Assembly: GCF_013394085.1 (NCBI RefSeq)
Contig: NZ_CP040910.1
Span: 1,399,418 to 1,463,417, forward strand
Direction: 5' to 3'
DNA length: 64,000 bases
DNA from: Limosilactobacillus fermentum
Lineage (GTDB): Bacteria; Bacillota; Bacilli; Lactobacillales; Lactobacillaceae
The notes beneath the pieces were generated by a model. The model saw nothing but the letters and a program-made list of their open reading frames with translations, did not search any database and was not told where the DNA came from. The position numbers were made by a program, and so were the translations under genes. This document shows, one piece after another, positions 1-8,409 of the stretch; within the stretch, counting starts at the first letter, position 1; each line of letters begins with the position of its first letter.

Positions 1-72
1 CAAACCAAGATCGCCCCGCACGTGGAAAAGATCCAAGCCGTGTTAAAGACGGTTCAAGAACGTCAGCAGTAA
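1..72 (+). CDS. C-terminal end of a small protein, probably YtxH-like (partial)
   Basis: An open frame enters the window from the left and ends at TAA (70-72), giving 23 residues ending in KTVQERQQ. The charged helical tail is compatible with the end of a YtxH-domain protein. In related Firmicutes a hit/ytxH-type gene sits beside prsA and yhaM, so the assignment rests mainly on gene order. The protein is cut by the window edge, so the function is an inference. It converges on prsA and shares the hairpin at 86-130. Confidence 0.45.
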   Translation, partial: QTKIAPHVEKIQAVLKTVQERQQ

Positions 73-85
73 CCTACCCAATAAC

Positions 86-130
86 AAAGCCCAGCCAGCT
101 CGCTGAATGCGAACTGTGCTGGGCTTTTAT
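86..130. terminator. Bidirectional Rho-independent terminator
   Basis: The arms AAAGCCCAGC (86-95) and GCTGGGCTTT (118-127) pair perfectly around a loop, with A-rich and T-rich flanks. It lies between the convergent partial gene on the left and prsA on the right and can serve both. Confidence 0.8.
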
Positions 131-150
131 TGTCACCCGTTAATCATTGA

Positions 151-1107
151 TTAGTTAGATGACGATAATTCGCTAGCGCTAGAAGAACTGGAGCTAGAAG
201 TCGTGGAAGACGTTGACGAAGAACTAGTCAAGTAGTCGTCCATGATGTTCTTTAAGTCAGAATCCTTAATCGAAACGTCACCCTTCTTTAAGACCTTGGA
301 AACAACGTTGTGTAAGAAGGTCGAGTTGTTCATGTTTTGGGTAACGATTTGGTCCTTCAAGTCGCTGATGTGAGAAGAGTACTTACCCTTAGCCGGGTGC
401 TTGATCATGTAAATGACGTAGTAACCGTTGTCGGTCTTAACCGGTTCGGTCGTGTATTCACCGGTCTTCAAAGCAAAGGCGGCCTTACGGTAAGCAGATG
501 GCAAGCTAGTATCCGTATTATCAAAGGCGGATAAGACCCCACCGTTAGACTTGGTCGTCGTGTCGGTGGACTTGGACTTAGCCAGCTTCTTGAATTCCTT
601 AAGCTTGCTTCCCGACGTGTTGTTTAAGGTGTCGATGATGCTTTGGGCCGTTTCCTTTGAACCCACCAGAATTTCGGCGGTCTGAACCTTTGGCTCGTAC
701 TTCTTCCATTGCTTCTTTAAAGCGCTGGAGGAGAAGGTGGAGTAATTGCGCACGGCGGCCTTTAAGAGCAGGTTAGAACGAATCTGTTGCTTAAAGGACT
801 TGGCGGTCAAGCCTTCCTCAGATAAAACGGTTGAAAATGAGGAGCCGTACTCCTTTTTGTAGGCGTTGTATTCGGAGTTCACCTCGGAAGTCGAAACCTT
901 GCTTCCGTACTGCTTTTCCAACACCTTGTCTAGGATCATTTGCTGAAGCACTTGTTTCCCATTGGAGGTTTGCTTCATGCTGGAGTAGTATTCGCTCTCC
1001 GTGATCTTTCCACCACTGGTGGTGGCGACCGCCTTGTTACCGCAGGCGGCCAACGGCAATGCTAGGGCTAACCCAGCGATGATTGCCAACATTTTCTTTG
1101 ATTTCAA
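151..1107 (-). CDS. prsA: PrsA foldase lipoprotein (parvulin-type peptidyl-prolyl isomerase)
   Basis: Extracellular membrane-anchored chaperone that helps secreted proteins fold after Sec export. The N-terminus has a lysine-rich start, a hydrophobic stretch and the lipobox LPLAAC with Cys22 as the lipidated residue. A parvulin rotamase domain covers roughly residues 140-240, including the conserved DNGYYVIYM block. The tail is a Ser/Thr-rich low-complexity run. The chosen start is TTG at 1107, preceded by AAAGGATGTGAG; the next ATG (1092) would remove the positively charged n-region. At 318 residues it is of normal length. It lies next to yhaM, as in Bacillus and other lactobacilli. Confidence 0.93.
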   Translation of the reverse strand: MKSKKMLAIIAGLALALPLAACGNKAVATTSGGKITESEYYSSMKQTSNGKQVLQQMILDKVLEKQYGSKVSTSEVNSEYNAYKKEYGSSFSTVLSEEGLTAKSFKQQIRSNLLLKAAVRNYSTFSSSALKKQWKKYEPKVQTAEILVGSKETAQSIIDTLNNTSGSKLKEFKKLAKSKSTDTTTKSNGGVLSAFDNTDTSLPSAYRKAAFALKTGEYTTEPVKTDNGYYVIYMIKHPAKGKYSSHISDLKDQIVTQNMNNSTFLHNVVSKVLKKGDVSIKDSDLKNIMDDYLTSSSSTSSTTSSSSSSSASELSSSN

Positions 1108-1198
1108 ACTATCTCACATCCTTTGGATTTTTTCACCAATCTAATATAACACACTCAAAAAGCACGTGCTTGCTCCTTAGAAAGCTTTTAGGCTTTCT

Positions 1199-2155
1199 TC
1201 ACGCTTTCTTCGTGTCTTGTCCGGTTGGGAGCCGGTAGAACTGCCGGCGGCCAAGGGCAAACTGGCGGGGCGAAAATTCACCCGGGGCGGTTTGCTCTAA
1301 CGCCCCGTTAATTTCGGTGATCGCCGCATCGAGCTCATCTAGGCGGTGTAAGACCTCCGCTTCCATTAGCTCCGGTTCAACGGGGGACCCGTACTCACGC
1401 AGGCCGTGGTGGGCCAATATGACGTGGCGAAGCAAGACCACCTGGGGGTTGGTCGGCAATAAACCGACCTCTTGGCAACAGGCGACAATTTCGCCATCAA
1501 CGATGGAAATGTGGCCCAACAAGTTCCCGGTCGTGGTGTACTGGGTCGCTACCGGGCCGGACAACTCGATTACCTTACCCATGTCGTGCAAAAGGGCGCC
1601 GGCGTACAGGAGTTCCCGGTTGATCCCCGGGTACTGGTCGCAAACGTTTTTAGCCAGGCGCAAAATCGACAGGGTGTGAAAGGCCAACCCACCGACCAGG
1701 GCGTGGTGGTTGACCTTGGCCGCCGGGAAGTTAAAGAAGGGCGCTCCGTATTTTTTAAACAAATGATTAACGATCGTCGCCCATTCAACCTGATGAATGG
1801 CCGCTAAAAAGGGCCGCAGGTCATCCTTTAGTTCCCCGTCCGTTTCCGTCACCCGGGGCACAAAGTCTTCCGGTTGGCCCTCCTCTGGGCTAGCCAGGCG
1901 CAGCTCCTGGATCCGAAACTGCAACTGGTCCTGGTAGGTTTCGACCTGGCCGGCGAGCTCCACCACCACCCCGGCCTTAAATTGGGCGACCTGGTTTTCG
2001 GTTGCGTCCCAAAGGTTACCGCTGATTTCACCGGTCCGGTCGGCAAAGCGCAGGGCTAAAAAGGGGTCCCCGGTCCGGGTCGTCTTTAACTGGGCGTCCT
2101 TAATCAGTGCCACCCCTTCGGTCGCCACCCCGCTAGTTAAGTTACCAATCTCCAT
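1199..2155 (-). CDS. yhaM: 3'-5' exoribonuclease YhaM
   Basis: Cytoplasmic exonuclease acting on RNA and single-stranded DNA from the 3' end. An OB-fold nucleic-acid binding domain occupies about residues 15-95. An HD metal-binding domain follows, with HHALVGGLAFHT and LLHDMGKV providing the His/His-Asp ligands and a later HHGLREYGSP block. The length of 318 residues matches the family. The start ATG at 2155 has AGGAGGG in front. A terminator hairpin (2173-2212) lies just upstream and separates it from yheA, so it is probably transcribed on its own. Confidence 0.93.
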   Translation of the reverse strand: MEIGNLTSGVATEGVALIKDAQLKTTRTGDPFLALRFADRTGEISGNLWDATENQVAQFKAGVVVELAGQVETYQDQLQFRIQELRLASPEEGQPEDFVPRVTETDGELKDDLRPFLAAIHQVEWATIVNHLFKKYGAPFFNFPAAKVNHHALVGGLAFHTLSILRLAKNVCDQYPGINRELLYAGALLHDMGKVIELSGPVATQYTTTGNLLGHISIVDGEIVACCQEVGLLPTNPQVVLLRHVILAHHGLREYGSPVEPELMEAEVLHRLDELDAAITEINGALEQTAPGEFSPRQFALGRRQFYRLPTGQDTKKA

Positions 2156-2172
2156 CGTGATCCCTCCTTGTT

Positions 2173-2212
2173 AAAAGAGGCTGGGAAAATCAAAGTTTCC
2201 CCAGCCTCTTTT
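2173..2212 (-). terminator. Terminator attached to repeat copy A
   Basis: AAAAGAGGCTGGGGAAA pairs with TTTCCCAGCCTCTTTT. It follows the right end of repeat copy A directly on the minus strand and ends the yheA transcript. The AGAGGCTGGG arm recurs beside copies D1 and G. Confidence 0.8.
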
Positions 2213-2220
2213 CAAATCTT

Positions 2221-2299
2221 GAATGTTACACAGCTAACGTGCTCCCAACCACAAACCTAGTGCCTAAGTACGGTTTGTCGAGAGGGTTGGTCACACTTC
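2221..2299 (-). repeat. Structured intergenic repeat, copy A (internally deleted)
   Basis: On the minus strand it starts GGAAGTGTGACC and ends GTAACATTC. It keeps the outer stem CCAACC/GGTTGG and the middle stem ACAAACC/GGTTTGT with the 6-nt bulge CTCTCG, but has lost the apical arm. The middle stem differs from other copies (ACAGGCC/GGCCTGT) on both sides, so pairing is kept. It sits between the yheA stop and its terminator. Confidence 0.85.
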
Positions 2300-2306
2300 C
2301 CCGTAA

Positions 2307-2669
2307 CTAGCCCTCTTGCGGGCCGAATTGCTTGTAAAGTTCTTGTAGCGGGCCAGTGATGATCTGATTTAATTGTTGGATCATTTGGTCAACTTGTTGT
2401 TCCTTGGCCATCAAGGCTTGGATGACGTCCTTGCTGGTAACGTCTTTGGCCAGGGCTTGGATTTCCTTGATTTCATCTTCGGAAATTTCTTGGCCCTGCA
2501 TTTGCTTTTGTTGGGCCGCCGCTTGCTTAGCTTGGAACTTAACGAACAGGTCCGTTGCTTCCTTGTCGGCCTTTAAGTCATCAAAGGCTTCCTTTAAGCC
2601 GATGAATTCCTGCGTTTGCCGCATTTGGCGTTCCAGTTCGTTTGCCGTATCGTAAATGTTTACAACCAT
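2307..2669 (-). CDS. YlbF/YmcA-family protein (UPF0342, YheA-like)
   Basis: A 120-residue, all-helical cytoplasmic protein. It starts MVVNIYDTANELERQMRQ and has Gln/Lys-rich amphipathic helices (around residues 45-100) and a C-terminal QLNQIITGPLQELYK helix. This pattern is typical of the YheA/UPF0342 branch of the YlbF/YmcA family, whose founding Bacillus members modulate RNase Y. For YheA itself no biochemical role is established. The start ATG at 2669 follows AGGAGGACAC. It lies between the PBP gene and yhaM on the same strand. Confidence 0.85.
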   Translation of the reverse strand: MVVNIYDTANELERQMRQTQEFIGLKEAFDDLKADKEATDLFVKFQAKQAAAQQKQMQGQEISEDEIKEIQALAKDVTSKDVIQALMAKEQQVDQMIQQLNQIITGPLQELYKQFGPQEG

Positions 2670-2727
2670 TTGAATGTGTCCTCCTAATTGACATTGCTTT
2701 CATTGTATCATGACCGGCCTGGTCTAG

Positions 2728-4848
2728 CTAGAAGAGCGAGCGGATGTTGCTCCAGGCGTTTTGGACCTGTTGGTTAACGTTATTGGCAAAGTCGGAAACC
2801 CGGTTCCACAGGTTGGAGCCAGACGAGTTCGATGATGATGCGGACTTGGCCGCCTCTTGCGCCTTGGTTTGGGCGTCTTGGACGGTGAACTTAGTCCCGG
2901 CGGTGTTAGACAAGATCCCACTCATTTCGGTCTTAAAGAGGCCGTAGATGTCGTTATTTTCGACGTCGTAAAGCTGGTTAGTCTTAGTGGTAGTGTCATA
3001 ACCTTCCCAGGTCACCACCACCACGTCGGGTGTGTAGCCGATGATCCACTTATCGCGGTCGTTGTCATCATTCGTCAAACCGGAATTGGTCGTCCCGGTC
3101 TTTCCGGCGATCGTGTAACCACTCGGGGCGGCGTTCTTCCCGGTCCCGTGCTTGAAGACCCCGATCATCATCGAGGTCATCGTGTTGGCCACCTTCTTAG
3201 AGATGATCCGCTTGGTCGTCAACTTGTTCTTGCGCTTAACGACCTTGCCCGAGGCGTCCACGGTCTTGGTGATGTAGTGGGTCGTCGGCAGCTCCCCACC
3301 CGAGGCAAAGACGGCGTAGGCCCGGGCCATTTGTTGTGGCGAAACCCCGTCGGTTAAGCCCCCGAGCGCCAGCGCCAGGTTTTTATCGCTCTTCACTACC
3401 GGTAGGCCAAACTTTTGGGCCATCTTGTAGCCGGTGTCGACCCCGATCTTGTTTAAGAGCCAGACCGCCGGAGCGTTGAGACTTTCGTACAGGGCCTTAT
3501 ACATCGGTACCGATCCCGAGTAGGTGTTGTCGTAGTTTTTCGGGGTGTACTTGTTAGTCCCGTAGGATTGGAGCTTGTCTTGCAGGGTCGAATCGTAGAA
3601 GTAGCCGTGCAAGAGGGCCGGGGTGTAGACGGCAATCGGCTTGATCGTCGACCCCGGTTGGCGCCGCATTTGGGTGGCCCGGTTGTAGCCCCGGAAGACG
3701 TGGGTCCCACGCCCGCCGACCACGGCCGTCACGCCCCCGGTCTTAGGGTTAACGGCAATCGAAGCTGACTGAACGATCGTCCCGTCAGCCTTGGTGGACG
3801 GGAAGTTGTTGTCATTATCGTAGGTATCTTGCATCGCTTCTTGCTGCCCCTGATCGAGGGTGGTGTAAATCTTGTAGCCGTTATTCATAACCTCTTTTTC
3901 GGTCAGGCCGTAATCCTTGATCGCCTCCGAAATTACGGCGTCAAAGTAGTACGGGTACTTGTAGGTGTTGGAATTACTGTACCCATCTTCAACGGTTAAC
4001 GGCACCTTCTTGTAGGCATTGGCCTGTGCCTGGGTCAGCTTATTATTTTCCACCATCAGGTCCAAGACGAGGTTGCGCCGTTCCTTAGCTAATTTCGGGT
4101 GGTCAACCGGGTCGTAAATCCCCGGCGACGTCAGCATCCCCGCCAAGGTCGCGGCTTGTGGCACCGTCAACTGGCTAGCGTTAACGTTAAAGTAACGCTT
4201 AGCGGCGTCTTGCACTCCCCAAACCCCGTGACCGAAGTAGGCGTTATTCAAGTACATGGTCAAGATATCTTTTTTGGAGTACTGATTTTCCACTTCGATC
4301 GAGATGAAGATTTCCTCGGCCTTACGCGAGAAGGTTTGCTGCTGGGTTAAAAAGGCGTTCTTGACCAGTTGCTGGGTCAAAGTTGATCCCCCACCGGAAA
4401 TGTAGTCCCGGCCCAAGACCTTATTTTTGACCAGCAGGTAGGCCGCCCGGGCCAGTCCCTTAACCGAGAAACCGTGTTCGTGGTAGAAGTTGCGGTCCTC
4501 CGTCGATAAAACGGCGTTGGAAACGTTACTCGAAATCTCATTTAAGGAAACGTAGGTCCCCTTTTGTGAATACAGGCTCCCGGCGCTCTTACCGTTATGG
4601 TCGTAAACCAGGGTTGGCTGCTCCAAGCGGGCCTTTAAGTCCTTAACGTTAGACGTTTTAGCCACAAAGGTCAGGTAGGCGCTCATCACCAAAAAGAGGC
4701 TCAAGACAATTATGATCAACCAGCGGGTCAGCTGGAAACGGTGCCACTGGTGGCGAACTAGTTGCCAAACCCGGTGACCGACTTGCTTGACCCCTTCTTT
4801 CAACCGCTCCTTAAATGGTAAGCGTGGCGGTCTTTGACGTTCCATCAT
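2728..4848 (-). CDS. Class A penicillin-binding protein (PBP1A family)
   Basis: Bifunctional cell-wall synthase that polymerises glycan strands (GT51) and cross-links peptides. It has a basic cytoplasmic N-terminus and one membrane helix at about residues 42-65. The transglycosylase domain carries TEDRNFYHEHGF and GGSTLTQQLVKNAFL. The transpeptidase domain carries the SxxK serine in GSTIKPIAVY, the SxN motif SLNAP and the KTG motif GKTGTTN. A Ser/Asn-rich tail of about 60 residues follows. The 706-residue length is normal. Two tandem ATGs (4848, 4845) follow GGAGGATAA; the second has the better spacing. Confidence 0.93.
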   Translation of the reverse strand: MMERQRPPRLPFKERLKEGVKQVGHRVWQLVRHQWHRFQLTRWLIIIVLSLFLVMSAYLTFVAKTSNVKDLKARLEQPTLVYDHNGKSAGSLYSQKGTYVSLNEISSNVSNAVLSTEDRNFYHEHGFSVKGLARAAYLLVKNKVLGRDYISGGGSTLTQQLVKNAFLTQQQTFSRKAEEIFISIEVENQYSKKDILTMYLNNAYFGHGVWGVQDAAKRYFNVNASQLTVPQAATLAGMLTSPGIYDPVDHPKLAKERRNLVLDLMVENNKLTQAQANAYKKVPLTVEDGYSNSNTYKYPYYFDAVISEAIKDYGLTEKEVMNNGYKIYTTLDQGQQEAMQDTYDNDNNFPSTKADGTIVQSASIAVNPKTGGVTAVVGGRGTHVFRGYNRATQMRRQPGSTIKPIAVYTPALLHGYFYDSTLQDKLQSYGTNKYTPKNYDNTYSGSVPMYKALYESLNAPAVWLLNKIGVDTGYKMAQKFGLPVVKSDKNLALALGGLTDGVSPQQMARAYAVFASGGELPTTHYITKTVDASGKVVKRKNKLTTKRIISKKVANTMTSMMIGVFKHGTGKNAAPSGYTIAGKTGTTNSGLTNDDNDRDKWIIGYTPDVVVVTWEGYDTTTKTNQLYDVENNDIYGLFKTEMSGILSNTAGTKFTVQDAQTKAQEAAKSASSSNSSGSNLWNRVSDFANNVNQQVQNAWSNIRSLF

Positions 4849-4940
4849 TTATCCTCCGAACGAAAACATGATGGGACTATTTTAACATTGCAAGCAAGCC
4901 GGCGCCAAACCTAGCCCCGATCTTAACCATTTGTCAAGGA
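4849..4940. other. Leader side of the PBP gene before the repeat array
   Basis: This stretch precedes the PBP start and contains its Shine-Dalgarno sequence. I see no clear promoter or structured RNA in it. The rest of the 613-bp gap up to argS is filled by repeat units B1-B4 and the argS terminator. Confidence 0.4.
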
Positions 4941-5060
4941 GGAAGTGCGACCCAATCTATCAAACAGGCCGTGGGCTAAGGATAGGGTACAGGTTAGCGC
5001 GCCAGCGGTGTTCTGTGGCCAGACTTAGCCACTAGTCCTGTGATTGGGGAGCACGTTATT
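4941..5060 (+). repeat. Structured intergenic repeat, unit B1
   Basis: A 120-bp unit starting GGAAGTGCGACC and ending GCACGTTATT. CCCAATC (4951-4957) pairs with GATTGGG (5042-5048), and ACAGG (4964-4968) pairs with CCTGT (5037-5041). The 6-nt bulge TATCAA lies on the 5' side only. CTAAG and CTTAG form a third stem. Its interior is nearly identical to unit D3, about 20 kb away on the other strand. Confidence 0.9.
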
Positions 5061-5179
5061 GGAAGTGCGACCCAATCTATCAAACAGGCCGTGGGCTAAG
5101 CTAGAGGAAGATTGGTGCGGTACGCACCGTTCTTCGCCCGTACTTAGGCACTAGACCTGTGGTCATTTTCCACGTTATC
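5061..5179 (+). repeat. Structured intergenic repeat, unit B2
   Basis: A tandem neighbour of B1 with the same left 40 bp but a different interior. The interior forms an apical hairpin, GGTGCG-GTA-CGCACC. The middle stem ACAGG/CCTGT is kept. The outer stem is lost on the 3' side (GGTCATT instead of GATTGGG). Confidence 0.85.
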
Positions 5180-5345
5180 GGAAGTGCAACCCAATCTCCT
5201 CGACAAACCGTATGTAAGCTCGAATACCGAATAAGGTACACGACAAATGTTTAGATTTGCGCAATACAGTGAGTGCGACCCAACCTATCAAGCAGGCCGT
5301 CTAGCGGTCATTGCGCCAAATTTTAGATTTGTCCTGTCACCAAAA
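5180..5345 (+). repeat. Degenerate repeat units B3 and B4
   Basis: Two further left ends appear at about 5180 (GGAAGTGCAACCCAATC) and 5271 (GAGTGCGACCCAACC). They are followed by diverged sequence that shares an ATTTTAGATTTG-like segment. The full fold is not kept. They look like decayed copies in the same tandem array. Confidence 0.6.
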
Positions 5346-5414
5346 CGGGAGTGACGCCCGAATGGTTTGGCAGATATCCCTCAGCAATGAAGTTGGCAAC
5401 CTTTTCCCCGTATC

Positions 5415-5445
5415 AAAAAAGCCCCACCGCAGAGCGCGACGGGGC
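5415..5445 (-). terminator. argS terminator
   Basis: On the minus strand GCCCCGTCGC pairs with GCGGTGGGGC (two G-U pairs) and is followed by TTTTTT, just after the argS stop codon. Confidence 0.85.
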
Positions 5446-5461
5446 AACGTATTAAACTAAA

Positions 5462-7150
5462 TTACATTTCGTCTGGTGCCTTAACGCCGAGGAGGGCTAA
5501 GGCGGACTTGAGGACGTCGGAAACGGCTTGGACGAGGGCTAAGCGGGAGAGCTTTTGGTCGTCTTCTTCCAGAATCCGGGTGTGGGCGTAGTATTGGTTG
5601 AAGGACTTAGCCAAGGACAGGGCGTACTTCCCAATCAAGGACGGGTCGTATTCGTTAGCGGCCCGGACGATCGTTTCTTGGTATTGACCAATCTTCTTGG
5701 CTACTTCCCAGGCTTCTTGACCATCGACGGTCAACGTAGCGCCTTCAAAGGATGGGCGGCCGGCCTTACGGAGGATCGATTCGGCCCGGGCGTGGGCGTA
5801 TTGAACGTATGGACCGGTTTCCCCTTCGAACTTAACCACTTCTTCTAACTTAAAGTCCACCGAGTTGGTCCGTTCGTTCTTCAGGTCGTGGAAGATTACG
5901 GCGCCAACCCCCACTTCTTCGGCCACTTGGTCGGCGTTGGCCAGGGTCGGGTTCTTTTCTTCGATTTGTTGGCGGGCCAACTTGATCGAGTCGTTTAAGA
6001 CGTCTTCCAATTGGATAATGTTCCCCTTCCGGGTAGACATCTTCTTCCCGTTTAAGCTCATCAAACCAAACGGAATGTGGTGAATTTGGTCTGACCAGGT
6101 GAAGCCCATTTCGGACAGGACCGCCTTTAATTGGGCAAAGTGGTTGCTTTGTTCGGCCCCCACCACGTACAGGGATTGGGCGTGGTGGTACATCCGCTTA
6201 CGGAATAAAGCGGCCGCCAAGTCCCGGGTTAGGTACAGGGTGGAGCCGTCGCTCTTGCGGATCATGGCCGGGTTTAAGTCGTACTTTTCCAGGTCGATGA
6301 TTTCGGCCCCACGGGATTCCTTAAGTAACTGCTTGTCTTCTAAGAGGGTTACCACTTCATCCATCTTATCGTTGTAGAAGGCTTCCCCGTTAAAGGAGTC
6401 GAAATCAATGTCCAAGAGGTTGTAGATCTTCATAAACCGTTGCAAGGACACTTCCCGGAACCACTTCCAGAGCCGCTGGGCTTCCGGATCGCCCTGTTCG
6501 AGCTTAGCAAACCATTCCCGGCCCAGGTCATCGTATTCGGGGTGTTCATCGGCTTCGGTGTTGATCTTAACGTAGTACTTTTGCAGGGTGTTGATCGGGT
6601 CCTTTTGCACCTCTGCTTCGTCCCCCCACATTTCGTAGGCGGCCATCAACTTCCCAAACTGGGTCCCCCAGTCACCAAGGTGGTTGATCCGTACCGGTAC
6701 GTAGTTGACCTTAGCCAAGATGTTGGCAATGGCGTTCCCGATCACGGTTGAACGCAGGTGCCCCATCCCCATTGGCTTGGCGATGTTTGGCGAGGACAGG
6801 TCAATGGTCACGTGCCCCTGGTGACCCAGGTCGGTGCTCCCGTAGTTAGCTGGGTCCGCCAAGACGGCGGCCAAGATTTCTCCCCCGACGCTAGCCTTGT
6901 CCAAGAAGAAGTTAATGTACGGGCCGGCAACAACCACCTTTTCAAAGCCACTTTGGTCGATTTGTTCAGCCAGTTCGCTAGCAATCATTTGCGGCGCCTT
7001 GTGGAGCTCCTTGGCTAAAAAGAAGGTTGGAAAGGCGTAATCACCGTTCTTAGCATCCTTTGGGCGTTCCAACTTTGCTTCAAGATCTTCCACACTGAGG
7101 TTTGGCAGCACCTTTTGCAGTGCAGACGCAACTTGTTGACGTTCGTTCAT
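5462..7150 (-). CDS. argS: Arginyl-tRNA synthetase
   Basis: Class I aminoacyl-tRNA synthetase charging tRNA-Arg. The N-terminal domain is of ArgRS type. The HIGH-type motif appears as [14 protein letters not shown] after SSPNIAKP, and the KMSKS-type loop as [20 protein letters not shown] anticodon-binding domain forms the C-terminus and includes [11 protein letters not shown]. The length of 562 residues is typical. The start ATG (7150) is preceded by AGGAGGAATT. It is a single-gene unit behind a T-box leader, so expression should rise when tRNA-Arg is uncharged. Confidence 0.96.
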   Translation of the reverse strand: MNERQQVASALQKVLPNLSVEDLEAKLERPKDAKNGDYAFPTFFLAKELHKAPQMIASELAEQIDQSGFEKVVVAGPYINFFLDKASVGGEILAAVLADPANYGSTDLGHQGHVTIDLSSPNIAKPMGMGHLRSTVIGNAIANILAKVNYVPVRINHLGDWGTQFGKLMAAYEMWGDEAEVQKDPINTLQKYYVKINTEADEHPEYDDLGREWFAKLEQGDPEAQRLWKWFREVSLQRFMKIYNLLDIDFDSFNGEAFYNDKMDEVVTLLEDKQLLKESRGAEIIDLEKYDLNPAMIRKSDGSTLYLTRDLAAALFRKRMYHHAQSLYVVGAEQSNHFAQLKAVLSEMGFTWSDQIHHIPFGLMSLNGKKMSTRKGNIIQLEDVLNDSIKLARQQIEEKNPTLANADQVAEEVGVGAVIFHDLKNERTNSVDFKLEEVVKFEGETGPYVQYAHARAESILRKAGRPSFEGATLTVDGQEAWEVAKKIGQYQETIVRAANEYDPSLIGKYALSLAKSFNQYYAHTRILEEDDQKLSRLALVQAVSDVLKSALALLGVKAPDEM

Positions 7151-7159
7151 CCTAAATTC

Positions 7160-7385
7160 CTCCTAAAAAGTAAAAAAGCCCCTAATAAGCCCATGCTTAC
7201 TAGAGACGAGATTTCCCGCGGTACCACTCTAATTGAATGTATCATTCCACTCAAACTTCGATTTAACTGCTGGTCCCTGACACGCCTTCGTAACGGCAAC
7301 GCCCCTCCTTTCACCAACGAGGGGTCGCTAATTACGTTCGCCGTTACTACTACTCCAGGGACCGGAATGCCTTTATTATACCAAG
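7160..7385 (-). promoter_or_regulatory. T-box leader of argS
   Basis: The minus strand carries the conserved T-box AGAGTGGTACCGCGGGAAA (around 7210-7235). It is followed by a terminator-type hairpin ending in GGGGCTTTTTT before the argS RBS. Upstream is a long stem with arms GTCCCTG/CAGGGAC. The likely specifier triplet in its internal loop is CGT followed by G, an Arg codon that fits the gene. The specifier was read by eye. Confidence 0.88.
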
Positions 7386-7435
7386 CTCCGGCAGAATAAC
7401 AAGCAAAAAAAATCACCGCCGAAGCGATGATGAGA

Positions 7436-7506
7436 AGCGGGTAACGAGAATCGAACTCGCGACGCAACCTTGGGAAGGTTGAGTTTTACCACTGAACTAT
7501 ACCCGC
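7436..7506 (-). tRNA. tRNA-Gly (CCC)
   Basis: A 71-nt cloverleaf on the minus strand. The acceptor arms are GCGGGTA/TACCCGC with discriminator T. The anticodon loop TTCCCAA gives CCC, and the T-arm contains GTTCGATTC. It is not part of the rRNA-linked tRNA cluster. Confidence 0.93.
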
Positions 7507-7568
7507 ATAATTTAATGAGTAATTAACTTACTCATTTATAATACCACATTAAATTGATTTGTCACTAC

Positions 7569-7928
7569 TTATTTGGAACTTTTTTCGTTTTTTTCGGAAC
7601 TAGCCGACTCTTTAGTCGTCTTTGTCCGCCGCCGGCGGGTGTTCTTACCCGATTTAGCAGCCTTTGCCGCCGCTTCTTCTTCTTCCTTAGCGGCCGCTTC
7701 TAAGTCCTCTTTGGTCCGTGGCACTTCCTTTAAGATCTTGGCTTCGCCCTTCCGAACCACGGCCCGGCCGTTTAATTCGTTGATCCCACTTTGATCTGCC
7801 GGATCGTATTCGGTAATGGCAATCATTACTGAGTTATCGTAAACCTTTTCGACTTCCCCGGAGAAATCGTGTTCTAAGGGACCAAACTTCTTGGCCGCTA
7901 CTTTATCACCAATCTTGTAATGGGTCAT
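7569..7928 (-). CDS. KOW-like small basic-tail protein (DUF2187-type)
   Basis: A 119-residue protein. The first 65 residues (MTHYKIGDKVAAKKFG... to EAKIL) look like a small beta-barrel of the KOW/DUF2187 kind. The rest is an alternating Glu/Ala/Lys region and a basic tail with TRRRRTKTT, suggesting nucleic-acid or ribosome contact. The longer ORF starts at 7961, but ATG at 7928 has GAGGTGGAAGGC directly before it and begins at the conserved domain. The domain call is from memory of the family; the function is unknown. Confidence 0.75.
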   Translation of the reverse strand: MTHYKIGDKVAAKKFGPLEHDFSGEVEKVYDNSVMIAITEYDPADQSGINELNGRAVVRKGEAKILKEVPRTKEDLEAAAKEEEEAAAKAAKSGKNTRRRRTKTTKESASSEKNEKSSK

Positions 7929-8070
7929 GCCTTCCACCTCACTGATCAACTTTTTTCGCAATAAAGGCTATTTTACACATTTTAAGATTTTTTTCAAGTC
8001 CCACGCCCCGTTCGCCGGTCAAATGCGGCAATGCTACAATGGTGGTAAACCGATTTCAAGGGGAATTATC

Positions 8071-8409
8071 ATGGATCCACTTTACTTTGCCGTTAACCTT
8101 CTGGGGTTTCTCGGCCTCATCTTTACCATTTACCGGGGCCTGCGCTCCCACCAAGAAAAACGGGTCACGACCTGGTTGGTCATCACCCGTTTAATCATCC
8201 TGTTATTAGTCGGCCTAACGATCGTCGACCAGCTCCACTCCCTGCCGGCGTTTAATCCTTTATCGATCATCCGGGGCGTGTACCTTATTTTTTTGTTTGT
8301 GGTTAGCGAAGTCACCTTCGGCCGCAAGCAGGAAAGCTTTGGCAGTCCCCACCAAATGATGCGCTTGGAATTGTTAACGCTGGCTGGCATCCTAGTCTTG
8401 CCTTGGTAA
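8071..8409 (+). CDS. Small four-helix membrane protein, possibly DUF1516/YisL-like
   Basis: A 112-residue protein starting MDPLYFAVNLLGF, with four hydrophobic segments at roughly 4-22, 37-56, 68-84 and 95-111. A conserved-looking RKQE loop precedes the last helix. The ATG at 8071 has AAGGGGAA eight bases upstream; the longer frame has no RBS. Size and topology resemble DUF1516 (YisL) proteins, but residue similarity is weak to the eye. Its stop codon touches the folP stop (8409/8410) with no terminator in between. Confidence 0.7.
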   Translation: MDPLYFAVNLLGFLGLIFTIYRGLRSHQEKRVTTWLVITRLIILLLVGLTIVDQLHSLPAFNPLSIIRGVYLIFLFVVSEVTFGRKQESFGSPHQMMRLELLTLAGILVLPW